The notes: generated by a model from the sequence alone, not told the origin. Positions 15,800 to 23,331 are shown, counted from the stretch's first letter. The stretch: DNA of 24,914 nucleotides from JAISGQ01 sp045604945 (GCA_045604945.1 JAZUPA010000128.1:1-24914), one strand, 5' to 3'. Numbers and translations: made by a program.

Positions 15800-16343
15800 A
15801 CTGAAAGCCCTCCTTTTCTAGTTCTGATTTAAGAGACAGTCTCGCTCTGTAAACAAGTGTCTCGGTGCTGTGAACAGATTTATCAATTACAGAGGCAGCC
15901 TCCCTGATACTGAAATTCTCAAAATAAACAAGCCACAGAATCTGACGGTACTGCGGAGCTATTCTTTTCATCGCTCTGTGTACAATTATCTTTTGCTCTT
16001 TTCTTATATATGTCCGTTCAAGCTCATTTTCATCTGCCGTCGAAGTACAGTCCTCCAGCGATGTCTCTCTGTTTCTCGAGCGTTTGCGCAGATAATCACG
16101 GGCGGTATTGCGGGCAATGGTATATAGCCATGTTTTGAATGATGCTTTTTTGCTGTTGAATTTCGGCTTCTTTATGCCGATTTTCACAAAGGTATCTTCA
16201 GCAAGCTCCTCTGCGGTTCGGATATTAAGAACAAATCCGTTGAGATACAGAATAAGCCCATCTTTATATTCTTTTATTATCTCAGCAAGACCGCTGTCAT
16301 CACCGCGAAGATATTTTCTATAGCCCTCTGCACCCTTATCCAT
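15783..16343 (-). CDS. RNA polymerase sigma factor, sigma-70 family, ECF subgroup
   Basis: A 186-residue two-domain sigma factor. Region 2 lies at about residues 20-95 (AEELAEDTFVKIG and FKTWLYTIARNTARDYLRK, the core-binding and -10-reading helices), and region 4 at about 120-180 (IAPQYRQILWLVYFENFSIREAASVI followed by a helix with VYRARLSLKSEL, the -35-reading helix-turn-helix; residues given by block). A charged linker separates them. ATG 16343 is chosen over TTG 16361 because the AGGGG-containing site (plus 16351-16355) lies between them. The downstream membrane protein overlaps it. Regulon and signal are unknown, and no matching autoregulatory promoter was recognised. Confidence 0.93.
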   Translation of the reverse strand: MDKGAEGYRKYLRGDDSGLAEIIKEYKDGLILYLNGFVLNIRTAEELAEDTFVKIGIKKPKFNSKKASFKTWLYTIARNTARDYLRKRSRNRETSLEDCTSTADENELERTYIRKEQKIIVHRAMKRIAPQYRQILWLVYFENFSIREAASVIDKSVHSTETLVYRARLSLKSELEKEGFQYEELQ

Positions 16344-16416
16344 TGCACCACCCCTTTTCAATGTCCTTCATCTGTTATACGCAAGAAAAGCAAAATCCTC
16401 ACAGTCTGCTTAATGC

Positions 16417-16450
16417 AAAAATCCCCACGCAGTTATTCTGCGCGGGGATT
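16417..16450 (-). terminator. Terminator of the iscS-iscU operon
   Basis: AATCCCC-A-CGCAG (16420-16432) pairs with CTGCG-C-GGGGATT (16438-16450) with one mismatch and a TTATT loop. On the minus strand it is 6 nt after the iscU stop and followed by a U run. Confidence 0.83.
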
Positions 16451-16456
16451 GATCGT

Positions 16457-16894
16457 TCAGTCGTTATGACAGCAGTCGCAATCGTGGCAGTCGCCGCCGA
16501 TTTCGCCGATGATGGGCTTGGGGTCAACGCCCTTTCTTGTATAGTAATCCCAGAGAGCGGACTTGATTGCCTGCTCAGCGAGAACGGAGCAGTGTACCTT
16601 TACAGGGGGCAGTCCGTCGAGAGCTTCCATAACTGCTCTGTTGGTAAGCTTGAGAGCTTCGTCAATGGTCTTGCCCTTTACCATCTCGGTTGCCATGGAG
16701 CTGGTTGCAACAGCCGCTCCGCAGCCGAAGGTCTTAAACTTAACATCTGTAATTACATTGCCCTCAATCTTGAGGTACATACGCATAATATCACCGCACT
16801 GGGGATTGCCTACTTCACCTACACCGTCAGCATCGAGAATTTCTCCCACGTTGCGGGGGTTGGAAAAATGATCAAGAACTTTATCGGAATACAT
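16457..16894 (-). CDS. iscU: Iron-sulfur cluster assembly scaffold IscU/NifU-like
   Basis: A 145-residue scaffold on which [2Fe-2S] and [4Fe-4S] clusters are built from sulfur supplied by the cysteine desulfurase. The three cluster ligands are present: Cys33 in NPQCGD (with Asp35), Cys58 in FGCGAA and Cys102 in KVHCSVLAE (with His101). Beyond the normal fold is a C-terminal tail, residues 133-145 (GGDCHDCDCCHND), with four cysteines and two histidines. The gene starts 13 nt after iscS in the same direction, the standard pairing. The tail could bind metal, which is inference. Confidence 0.95.
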   Translation of the reverse strand: MYSDKVLDHFSNPRNVGEILDADGVGEVGNPQCGDIMRMYLKIEGNVITDVKFKTFGCGAAVATSSMATEMVKGKTIDEALKLTNRAVMEALDGLPPVKVHCSVLAEQAIKSALWDYYTRKGVDPKPIIGEIGGDCHDCDCCHND

Positions 16895-16907
16895 TATTTA
16901 CACCTCA

Positions 16908-18089
16908 TTAGCTTTCTTTGATTATCCTGTCCCAAAGCGGAGACATATCTCGGAGTCTCTTTACAATAGGAGGAAGCACTTCAAGTATATAATCAACATC
17001 GGACTCATCATTGAAATCATCAAAGCTCAATCTCAAAGAGCCATGCGCTATTTCATGGGGCAGACCGATTGCCAGCAGAACATGGCTGGGATCAAGCGAT
17101 CCTGACGTACATGCAGAACCGGAAGATGCACACACTCCTGCATTGTCTAAAAGAAGCAACAGTGATTCGCCCTCAATGCCCTCAAAGCAGAAGTTTGCAT
17201 TGCCCGGCAGACGCTTTGTAAGCGAGCCGTTAAGATGCGAGCGCTCGATTTTAAGAACGCCCTCAATAAGCTTGTCACGCATAGCTGTAAGCTTTGCGTT
17301 TGTTTTTTCCATATTATCAATTGCACTTTTTAGTGCTACTGCCATTCCCACAATTCCTGCAATGTTTTCTGTTCCTGCTCTGCGGCTGCGTTCCTGTGCG
17401 CCGCCGTCAATGAGATTTTCAATTCTCAGACCGAGACGTACATAGAGAAGTCCAACACCTTTTGGAGCATGGAACTTATGGCCTGAAACGGAAAGCATGT
17501 CTACATTGAGTTCCTTGACATCTACGGGAATATGCCCGACTGCCTGAACTGCATCGGTGTGGAAAAGGACACCCTTAGCCTTACATACTGCACCAATCTC
17601 TGCAATAGGCTGAATGGTTCCGATCTCATTATTTGCCATAATGATTGTAACGAGAGCAGTATCCTCACGGATTGCATCGCTGACCTGCTGGGGAGTTACA
17701 AGACCTTCGCTGTCTACAGGAAGATATGTTACCTCAAACCCCTCTTTCTCAAGAGCTGCACAGGTATGAAGCACGGCATGATGCTCGATGGCTGTTGTGA
17801 TTATATGCCGCTTACCCTTCTTCGCCTGAGTGTGCGCAGCACCCTTGATCGCCCAGTTATCAGCTTCAGAGCCGCAGGAGGTGATGAATATCTCATTGGG
17901 TTTTGCACCAAGGCAATCTGCAAGAGTCTGACGTGCGTTCATCAAAGCTTTAGCCGCTTCAACGCCCTTGGAGTAAATCGAGGAGGGATTGCCGTAATTG
18001 TCGAGATAAAACTCGCTCATTGCATCGAATACTTCGCGTGATACCTTTGTGGTTGCCGCGTTATCCGCATATACAAATCTTTTTTCCAA
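16908..18089 (-). CDS. iscS: Cysteine desulfurase, IscS/NifS class
   Basis: A 393-residue PLP-dependent enzyme converting cysteine to alanine and passing the sulfur to IscU and other acceptors. The PLP lysine is Lys205 in SGHKFHAPKG, with His104 and Asp179 as further cofactor contacts. The catalytic Cys327 lies in SSGSACTSGS, the class I loop. The protein begins MEKRFVYADNAATT, requiring a TTG start at 18089; AAAGGT (plus 18101-18106) is 11 nt upstream. No iscR, hscA or hscB is adjacent. The upstream promoter contains an operator-like palindrome at 18139. Confidence 0.96.
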   Translation of the reverse strand: MEKRFVYADNAATTKVSREVFDAMSEFYLDNYGNPSSIYSKGVEAAKALMNARQTLADCLGAKPNEIFITSCGSEADNWAIKGAAHTQAKKGKRHIITTAIEHHAVLHTCAALEKEGFEVTYLPVDSEGLVTPQQVSDAIREDTALVTIIMANNEIGTIQPIAEIGAVCKAKGVLFHTDAVQAVGHIPVDVKELNVDMLSVSGHKFHAPKGVGLLYVRLGLRIENLIDGGAQERSRRAGTENIAGIVGMAVALKSAIDNMEKTNAKLTAMRDKLIEGVLKIERSHLNGSLTKRLPGNANFCFEGIEGESLLLLLDNAGVCASSGSACTSGSLDPSHVLLAIGLPHEIAHGSLRLSFDDFNDESDVDYILEVLPPIVKRLRDMSPLWDRIIKES

Positions 18090-18131
18090 AATTATCAGAG
18101 ACCTTTCGAAGTCGTTTTTTCTTCGGCTCTT

Positions 18132-18160
18132 AATATATACTAAATTAGTCCACTTTTCAA
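18132..18160 (-). promoter_or_regulatory. iscS-iscU promoter with embedded IscR-like palindrome
   Basis: On the minus strand TTGAAA (18155-18160) and TATATT (18132-18137) are 17 bp apart. The spacer contains ACTAAATTAGT (18139-18149), a perfect palindrome around one central base. Read on the minus strand, GACTAATTTAGTA matches 12 of 13 positions of the GACTRWWWYAGTC core of Escherichia coli type 1 IscR sites. A repressor bound here would block RNA polymerase. Confidence 0.6.
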
Positions 18161-18188
18161 TAGGTTTGCCAAATTTTTGTCGATTTAT

Positions 18189-18638
18189 TCAATTTCTGTG
18201 TAATTCTGTCTGCATTACTGCAGCCTTGTCACAACGTTCATTGTATTCGTGTCCCGCATGCCCTTTTATCCATTCAAAGGTTACCTCATGTTTATCGAGC
18301 TCATCCAGCAGCTCTCCCCACAATTCGGGGTTAAGCGCAGGCTTGCCGTCTCCTTTTCTCCATCCCTTTGCTCTCCACGACTTTGCCCAACCCTTTGTAA
18401 CGCCATCAACCACATATTTTGAATCGGTAACAATATGCACACTGCATCTTCTTTTCAGTGCCTTCAATGCTTCAATTACAGCGGTGAGTTCCATGCGGTT
18501 GTTGGTTGTTTCATGTGCTCCGCCGGAAATTTCCTTCTCTTTTCCCATGCAGACAAGTATCGCACACCATCCGCCCGGCCCGGGATTCCCTGAGCAAGCT
18601 CCATCTGTATATATTGTTACCTTGGTAAGCTCATTCAT
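18189..18638 (-). CDS. rnhA: Ribonuclease HI
   Basis: A 149-residue enzyme that cleaves the RNA strand of RNA-DNA hybrids (R-loops, Okazaki primers). The metal-binding carboxylates are all visible: Asp12 in YTDGACSGNPG, Glu50 in NNRMELTAV, Asp72 in TDSKYV and Asp137 in ERCDKAA, with the catalytic His127 in KGHAGH. The basic protrusion GWAKSWRAKGWRKGDG present in E. coli RNase HI is retained. The start at 18638 is set by AAAAGGAG (plus 18648-18655); an in-frame ATG at 18665 precedes that site and is not favoured. Confidence 0.96.
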   Translation of the reverse strand: MNELTKVTIYTDGACSGNPGPGGWCAILVCMGKEKEISGGAHETTNNRMELTAVIEALKALKRRCSVHIVTDSKYVVDGVTKGWAKSWRAKGWRKGDGKPALNPELWGELLDELDKHEVTFEWIKGHAGHEYNERCDKAAVMQTELHRN

Positions 18639-18663
18639 GATAAATCGCTCCTTTTCTCCACTC

Positions 18664-18692
18664 ATTTTAGTCTATCGTACTCTTTCTGTAAA
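18664..18692 (-). promoter_or_regulatory. Candidate sigma-A promoter of rnhA
   Basis: On the minus strand TTTACA (18687-18692) and TAAAAT (18664-18669) are separated by 17 bp. The transcript would start about 18-20 nt before the rnhA start codon and just include its ribosome binding site. Confidence 0.5.
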
Positions 18693-18747
18693 GCCTGTTT
18701 TTGCTTGATTCTAAAAAAGAAATTAACAAATACTTCATGTTTTAACA

Positions 18748-18776
18748 TTGCATTAGACATTACTCTATGTTATAAT
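18748..18776 (+). promoter_or_regulatory. Sigma-A promoter of the large lipoprotein gene
   Basis: TTGCAT (18748-18753) and a consensus TATAAT (18771-18776) are spaced by 17 bp. The start would be about 48 nt upstream of the GTG at 18831. Confidence 0.7.
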
Positions 18777-18830
18777 TTTCAAGATTTTGCAAAAAGTAAT
18801 CAGTCATATATTACGAAAGGAAATGATTTA

Positions 18831-20723
18831 GTGATTCATAGTAAACACGGCACGGCGGCTGTTGCTGTTCTTCTTGCAGTGATAATGTGTGCTACCCTTG
18901 TTCTTAGTGGCTGTACAGGCTTTTTTGGTGCGAGAGTTGATATGGAAGGCACCGATCCTTACCAGACTCCAAATGTTCGCGGTGTCTGGAACGCAGGCAA
19001 TATCAACGACATAATCGCCCCCTACTTTGATGAGGTAATTGCATCTCTCAAACAGGCTAATTCCAATGAGTCAAATGAACTTGTGGGTAAAATGCGCTAC
19101 AGCGTTGAGACCATTGACGGTCAGAATGTGCTTTGTTCCTGGATAGAAGGTACTTCAGGACAAAGAATAATGCTCCCCAAAATTATTCTTGATGCGGAGC
19201 TCTGCCAGGTCGCAAACCATGTTCCCGACTGCATCTCTGACTATGAAATACTCAAACATGTCATGAACGTTGCATCATATGGGGTTAATGTTGATATATA
19301 CAACATGGATTCAACAATGACCGCATCTCAGATGGCATATGTTCTCGTATCATGGTTCGAAAACAAAACCGGCACATCTGTTGACGGTTCTTCTGTTACT
19401 GTTGTTTCAGATGATGCCTCAAAGAAACTCCTCTCTTTGATTCCCGATTATCCCTATGCCGACAAGCTTATTACTGACAGCGATGTAACAACTTCGATTT
19501 TCGTTGACACTCTCGCTCTTCTTATGAGTGAGCTCAATTACGAAATATACGGTGTGGGCAGCGGAAACGTCAAGCTTATGGATTTCGTCAGATATGCTGA
19601 GCTTTTCCTTAACATGTATACTCCCTCCGGGATTAACTACAACTATGTAGATTCTGCCGATGAGACTGAGTCCGATGCAGCCGGCGGCGAGGACGCCTCT
19701 GCTGAGGTAAAGCTTGAATCTGATTGGACAAAGCTCGTTTCGGAAATAGTACTTTTCAATACAATAGACAGCGTTATGGTTCAATCTGAAGAAGCTGTCT
19801 CCAGACTCGATCTTGCAAAAAATATGCATCTTGTACTCAAAGCAGGTTATGCACCCGATGTAAAGGGACAAACTCAGCTTTCCGACTGCTCAGATGAAAG
19901 TGCAAAAATCATGATAGATGGTTCTGTCATGTCATACTTCCCCAAGAACTCTACTCTTTTCACTCCCGACTATAAGCTCAGAAGCAACGAACTTCCTATG
20001 TTGGTTGCTAATTTCACAAAGTATTGCTTCAACTCCTGGAATGCTCTCGGAGATTATCATTATTACGACAATCTCACAATGACCGTTGTGTGCAACGCTT
20101 TTGCTTCTCTTGAGAGCTTCTATGTTTCCCAGAGCTACTATCCTCCCGACAGCACCGCTGAAATCATTAACAACAGTGCAGCTTCCGATTGGTTCATTTC
20201 CAGCCTCAATACCGGTGATTACTCTGAAAACAATGTTTCTGTTGCTGCCGCAGCTATGGCTCTTAACTGGCGCGGCATCACCGGAGCCTCTGTTGCTTCA
20301 CTCAGAGACGCTTTCCTCAGTGAAGCGGAGGGTGAATGGGATGATGAGCTTATCATATCTGCTCTCAGCGGCTACGGCGTGACAGCTGCTGCATATGAAG
20401 ACATCACCACCGACGTTGTTCTTGACGAGCTTCGCGCAGGAAATATAGTTCTTGCCCGCTACAGTGATACCGGCAGCAACGAAGTTCAGTATATGGTAAT
20501 TTACGGCTTTGAGAAAATCGGTAATTCTGTTAAGTTCTATATCAACAATCCCAATGCAAAACATTCACTCTCAATCTACGCAAACGGCAGCATTCCCGGT
20601 AAGTATGATATTACCGAAAGCGAGCTTGCTCTGTGGCTTATAAACGAAGCAGGCGGCGATTATGTTGTTGTCTACGCAGAGGGTAATGCTCCTGCTGCAG
20701 AAGCAGACGAAAGCCAGCAATAA
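18831..20723 (+). CDS. Large lipoprotein with SLH-like segments and a degenerate C39-like domain
   Basis: A 630-residue exported lipoprotein. The signal peptide ends in the lipobox LVLSGC with Cys28 as the lipidated residue. GTG 18831 is the start because AAAGGA (18816-18821) precedes it and the signal peptide then begins correctly; upstream in-frame codons lie before the promoter. Residues 155-240 and 324-398 resemble S-layer homology repeats (ARG-LA helix, then a Gly and FxPD...LRSNELP pattern). From about residue 460, SVAAAAMALNWRG and later VQYMVIYGF and INNPN resemble a C39-type papain-like peptidase, but the catalytic Cys position is Ala and the His position appears to be Gln553. A non-enzymatic peptide-binding or surface role is inference. 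Confidence 0.65.
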   Translation: MIHSKHGTAAVAVLLAVIMCATLVLSGCTGFFGARVDMEGTDPYQTPNVRGVWNAGNINDIIAPYFDEVIASLKQANSNESNELVGKMRYSVETIDGQNVLCSWIEGTSGQRIMLPKIILDAELCQVANHVPDCISDYEILKHVMNVASYGVNVDIYNMDSTMTASQMAYVLVSWFENKTGTSVDGSSVTVVSDDASKKLLSLIPDYPYADKLITDSDVTTSIFVDTLALLMSELNYEIYGVGSGNVKLMDFVRYAELFLNMYTPSGINYNYVDSADETESDAAGGEDASAEVKLESDWTKLVSEIVLFNTIDSVMVQSEEAVSRLDLAKNMHLVLKAGYAPDVKGQTQLSDCSDESAKIMIDGSVMSYFPKNSTLFTPDYKLRSNELPMLVANFTKYCFNSWNALGDYHYYDNLTMTVVCNAFASLESFYVSQSYYPPDSTAEIINNSAASDWFISSLNTGDYSENNVSVAAAAMALNWRGITGASVASLRDAFLSEAEGEWDDELIISALSGYGVTAAAYEDITTDVVLDELRAGNIVLARYSDTGSNEVQYMVIYGFEKIGNSVKFYINNPNAKHSLSIYANGSIPGKYDITESELALWLINEAGGDYVVVYAEGNAPAAEADESQQ

Positions 20724-20731
20724 TTCAAAAA

Positions 20732-20762
20732 GCGCCTCAGAGCTCATTCTGAGGCGCGTTTT
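20732..20762 (+). terminator. Terminator of the lipoprotein gene
   Basis: GCGCCTCAG (20732-20740) pairs with CTGAGGCGC (20749-20757) around an 8-nt loop and is followed by GTTTT. Confidence 0.87.
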
Positions 20763-20771
20763 ATTCTATGC

Positions 20772-20815
20772 AAAAAACGAACCCCGACGCTCCACATCGT
20801 CGGGGCTCGTTTTTT
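20772..20815 (+). terminator. Second, strongly symmetric terminator, possibly bidirectional
   Basis: CCCCGACG (20782-20789) pairs with CGTCGGGG (20798-20805). One A/C mismatch is flanked outside by AAAAAACGA and TCGTTTTTT (20772-20780 and 20807-20815), extending the stem to about 17 pairs. Because A and U tracts flank both sides it can act in either direction, stopping lipoprotein read-through or minus-strand transcripts from trxA. Confidence 0.8.
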
Positions 20816-20859
20816 AGTTCATAAACTAATTCAAACAACAAATATGGAAAGGAGAAAAA

Positions 20860-20949
20860 ATGAAGAAATTCAGAAGTAATCCGGCAAAAGTCCTGGCACT
20901 CTCCTGCCTTAACTTCTTGCTTATAGTATGCACTATAATTATGAATTAG
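20860..20949 (+). CDS. Possible 29-residue hydrophobic peptide
   Basis: A short frame encodes a basic N-terminus (MKKFRSNPAK) followed by one hydrophobic helix (VLALSCLNFLLIVCTIIM) and stop. AAAGGAG (20848-20854) is 5 nt from the ATG, as good as the sites of proven genes here. No clear promoter fits between the terminator at 20772 and this frame. It could be a small membrane peptide, a type I toxin-like peptide, or the remnant signal peptide of a broken exported-protein gene. I do not recognise the sequence and no function is assigned. Confidence 0.4.
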   Translation: MKKFRSNPAKVLALSCLNFLLIVCTIIMN

Positions 20950-21082
20950 CTGTGTACAAAAATAATCTATTGTGTAAATATTTACGTTGCTTGAGCAACT
21001 TTGCGAGACTATTTACAAATTTGTTTAAAATGCCCAAGCGAGCACAAATTCGTTGCTTTTCGTCATGTAAACGACGAGAGCA
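20950..21082. other. Intergenic stretch with small palindromes
   Basis: No gene is seen. It contains the palindrome GTAAATATTTAC (20974-20985) immediately followed by the hairpin GTTGCTTGAGCAAC (20986-20999), plus a weak 5-bp hairpin TCGTC/GACGA near 21060-21077 just downstream of trxA. None has a convincing U tract. Confidence 0.35.
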
Positions 21083-21394
21083 TCAATCTTCAAGCATCTT
21101 TATCAATTCTTCCCTGCCGCGAAGTCCTACTGCGGTTGCCTTGACCTCACCTTTACAGAACACAAGAATGGTGGGGATACTCATTATACCATATCTGCTT
21201 GCAATCTCTCCATCTACATCAACATTGACCTTCCCTACCTCGCAGGATCCATCTAACTCCTCTGCAAGAGCATCAACAATAGGCCCCTGCATTCTGCAAG
21301 GCCCACACCAAGGCGCCCAGAAATCTACAAGAACTTTTTTATCGCCATTTATTACACTGTCAAAATTTTCTTTTGTAAGTTCCAATACTGCCAT
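21083..21394 (-). CDS. trxA: Thioredoxin
   Basis: A 103-residue cytoplasmic disulfide reductase of normal thioredoxin length. The active site is WCGPC with Cys30 and Cys33, the preceding VLVDFWAPW strand is canonical, and Pro74 in SIPT is the cis-proline. Two further cysteines (Cys51 and Cys80) are outside the active site. AAAGGA (plus 21404-21409) is 9 nt from the ATG. There is no adjacent thioredoxin reductase gene. No persuasive promoter was found in the 283 nt upstream. Confidence 0.96.
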   Translation of the reverse strand: MAVLELTKENFDSVINGDKKVLVDFWAPWCGPCRMQGPIVDALAEELDGSCEVGKVNVDVDGEIASRYGIMSIPTILVFCKGEVKATAVGLRGREELIKMLED

Positions 21395-21677
21395 TTTTCA
21401 TTATCCTTTCTTTAATAAAAATTGTATCTTTTACTTTTATTGCAAGCAGTCAAAATCCGCATCCGGCTATTACAGCCTCAACGGCAGAAATGACTCATTT
21501 ATCACTGCTGCAATTATAGTATATTTCATTTTTCGACCATTTGCATGAAATCCCTATGAATTTTCTTTATTCCATCGTTTTTACATTAACCTTTTTTATA
21601 AAATGCAAGCCGCGACCTCTCGCAGATTACGCCTGCATATATTCTCCAAAAGCCACACACTCTCCATGGCGCTTATT
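21395..21677. other. Intergenic region between DUF1836 gene and trxA
   Basis: AT-rich, no coding frame with a ribosome binding site was found on either strand. On the minus strand a possible terminator for the DUF1836 gene is GCAGGC...GCTTGC (21605-21636) with an inner GCGA/TCGC pair followed by ATTTT, but the stem is interrupted. A TATAAT on the minus strand near 21517 lacks a good -35 partner. Confidence 0.35.
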
Positions 21678-22244
21678 TTATTGATCTTCCTCCGACTCAC
21701 AGGTTATTGACAGCATGGTTTCTGTTATCTGTTTAGAAAGATTTGCCAAAATGGCTGTTTCCAGTATAAAAGCCTGTACCGCACTGTCTGTAGCTGTTTC
21801 ATCGTTAAGCGGTTCCGATAATACACTAAGCTGACCGGTATACTCAGTGGAAACTTTTTTGTGCGTTACCACAAACCGCTCATAGACTTCTCTCGCTTCT
21901 TCTGATGTTATTTCGAGGGGAATCATTCTTTTAACCGAAGATATATTCATGGTCTGCTTCAAAATGCATACCATCAGAAGATATGCTATGTGCAGCTTTG
22001 AATACTTCTTATTTACCGGTGCAGGTATTATTTTCATTTTTACATAGTTATTTATCATTGCGGGAGTTATAACTTTTTCCCCGTCCCCCTCACTTCCTAT
22101 AAGCGAAAGGTATTTATTTATAAGAATCACTACCTGATCCATATAGAGATCAATATCCGGCATATCCTCCCAGGACGGCAGGTTATAGTATTCCAATTTT
22201 TCTTTCCATTTATTCAATGTTTCAAGAGCATTGTCTTTTTGCAT
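21678..22244 (-). CDS. DUF1836 domain-containing protein
   Basis: A 188-residue soluble protein of the DUF1836 family, common in Firmicutes and of unknown function. Residues about 60-110 (ITPAMINNYVKMKIIPAP, then KYSKLHIAYLLMVCILK) resemble the winged helix-turn-helix of MerR-type regulators, so DNA binding is likely by fold, not shown. The C-terminal half is helical. AGGAGGA (plus 22251-22257) lies 6 nt from the ATG. It is divergent from degV. Confidence 0.85.
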   Translation of the reverse strand: MQKDNALETLNKWKEKLEYYNLPSWEDMPDIDLYMDQVVILINKYLSLIGSEGDGEKVITPAMINNYVKMKIIPAPVNKKYSKLHIAYLLMVCILKQTMNISSVKRMIPLEITSEEAREVYERFVVTHKKVSTEYTGQLSVLSEPLNDETATDSAVQAFILETAILANLSKQITETMLSITCESEEDQ

Positions 22245-22267
22245 AATTACTCCTCCTGTTCACAACA

Positions 22268-22296
22268 ATCATAACACATGTGTTTATAAAACGCAA
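22268..22296 (-). promoter_or_regulatory. Candidate sigma-A promoter of the DUF1836 gene
   Basis: On the minus strand TTGCGT (22291-22296) and TATGAT (22268-22273) are 17 bp apart, with the start expected about 15-20 nt before the start codon region. Confidence 0.5.
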
Positions 22297-22338
22297 TCAT
22301 CTGATGGTGAATTCTAATAATTTTTAAATATTTATCAG

Positions 22339-22367
22339 TTGACAGATTGATAATTACGTGTTAATCT
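22339..22367 (+). promoter_or_regulatory. Candidate sigma-A promoter of degV
   Basis: A consensus TTGACA (22339-22344) and TAATCT (22362-22367) are 17 bp apart, giving a leader of roughly 58 nt. Confidence 0.55.
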
Positions 22368-22431
22368 AGTTTCGGTTACCAGATGTAATCAATTCGCTTA
22401 TGATATTTTCTTATTGCCGAGGTGTTATGTT

Positions 22432-23328
22432 ATGAGTTTTATTATTACAGTTGATTCCGGATGCACTGTTCCTTCAGATTTTGTCATCAAAAATGATATT
22501 CGCATAATCCCTTTTTCTTACTCTTTTGACGGAAATATTTATTCCGATACCATTTCACATCTACCTTCTGATGCAGATAAATCTTCCTCTATCGCTTTTC
22601 ACGCTCCTGAAATTCAGGATTATGTTGATTTTTGGCGGCGTATTCTCTCCGAAGGCATTCCCATTCTGCATATCAGCACTGGCAGCAATTTCAGCAGCGC
22701 ATTTAGAAACGCCCTTACTGCTCGGGATATTTTGCTTTCTCAGAATAGCTCAATTGAACTTTCCATTGTGGACTCCTGCACAATATCAGGCGGTTGCGAG
22801 CTTTTGCTTCATCGCGCTGTAATTGAAAGACAAAACGGAAAAGACCTTGCAATGTGCGTATGCAATCTTGAAGATGAAAAACACAGAATAAGCAGTTTCA
22901 TAATTTCTGATAACCCCCGCTCCATGTACCGGTCCGGAATTATCGGCTTGTCCTCCCTGTTTCGCACGTCCATTACAGGAGAATACACTGTTATTCAGAT
23001 GGGTTCTTCCTCGAATAATGCTATTTATGCTCGCGATATTCCAAAAGCATTATCCCTCCTTGTCAATCAATTCGGATCGGAAATTTTTTCTCAGGTTTGC
23101 ATATCCTACTGCGGTACAAGCTCTGCTGCGTCAGCTCTTTCTTCTGAGCTTTACTGCAAGCTTGGAATAAAAGCAGAGATTACCCCTATGAGCATATCTC
23201 AATCACTTATCCTCGGTTCAGACTCTCTCTCCGTGTTTTTTCGATGCAGACACGCTGTGAAGCTTAACTCACTGTCAAATAAAGGTATATTGTCACCAAA
23301 ATTCATCTCCAAACCTGCATATTTATAA
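22432..23328 (+). CDS. DegV family fatty-acid-binding protein
   Basis: A 298-residue cytoplasmic protein of the DegV family, which binds a fatty acid between two alpha/beta domains and presents it to fatty acid kinase FakA for phosphorylation. IITVDSGCTVPSDF at the N-terminus, ISTGSNFSSAFRNA in the centre and SCTISGGCELLL are family motifs. ATG 22432 is preferred because GAGGTG (22419-22424) is 7 nt upstream; a TTG at 22414 lies before that site. Length is typical, no FakA gene is in the window, and the bound lipid is not predictable. Confidence 0.9.
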   Translation: MSFIITVDSGCTVPSDFVIKNDIRIIPFSYSFDGNIYSDTISHLPSDADKSSSIAFHAPEIQDYVDFWRRILSEGIPILHISTGSNFSSAFRNALTARDILLSQNSSIELSIVDSCTISGGCELLLHRAVIERQNGKDLAMCVCNLEDEKHRISSFIISDNPRSMYRSGIIGLSSLFRTSITGEYTVIQMGSSSNNAIYARDIPKALSLLVNQFGSEIFSQVCISYCGTSSAASALSSELYCKLGIKAEITPMSISQSLILGSDSLSVFFRCRHAVKLNSLSNKGILSPKFISKPAYL

Positions 23329-23331
23329 ATT

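Noticed and set aside
20974..20999. Palindromes GTAAATATTTAC and GTTGCTTGAGCAAC as a trxA terminator or toxin antisense RNA
   Set aside because: The stems are short, no U tract follows in either direction, and no promoter for an antisense RNA could be identified.
21605..21636. Interrupted hairpin as a firm terminator of the DUF1836 gene
   Set aside because: The outer stem has a G-U pair and the internal loop is asymmetric, so it is mentioned only as a possibility.
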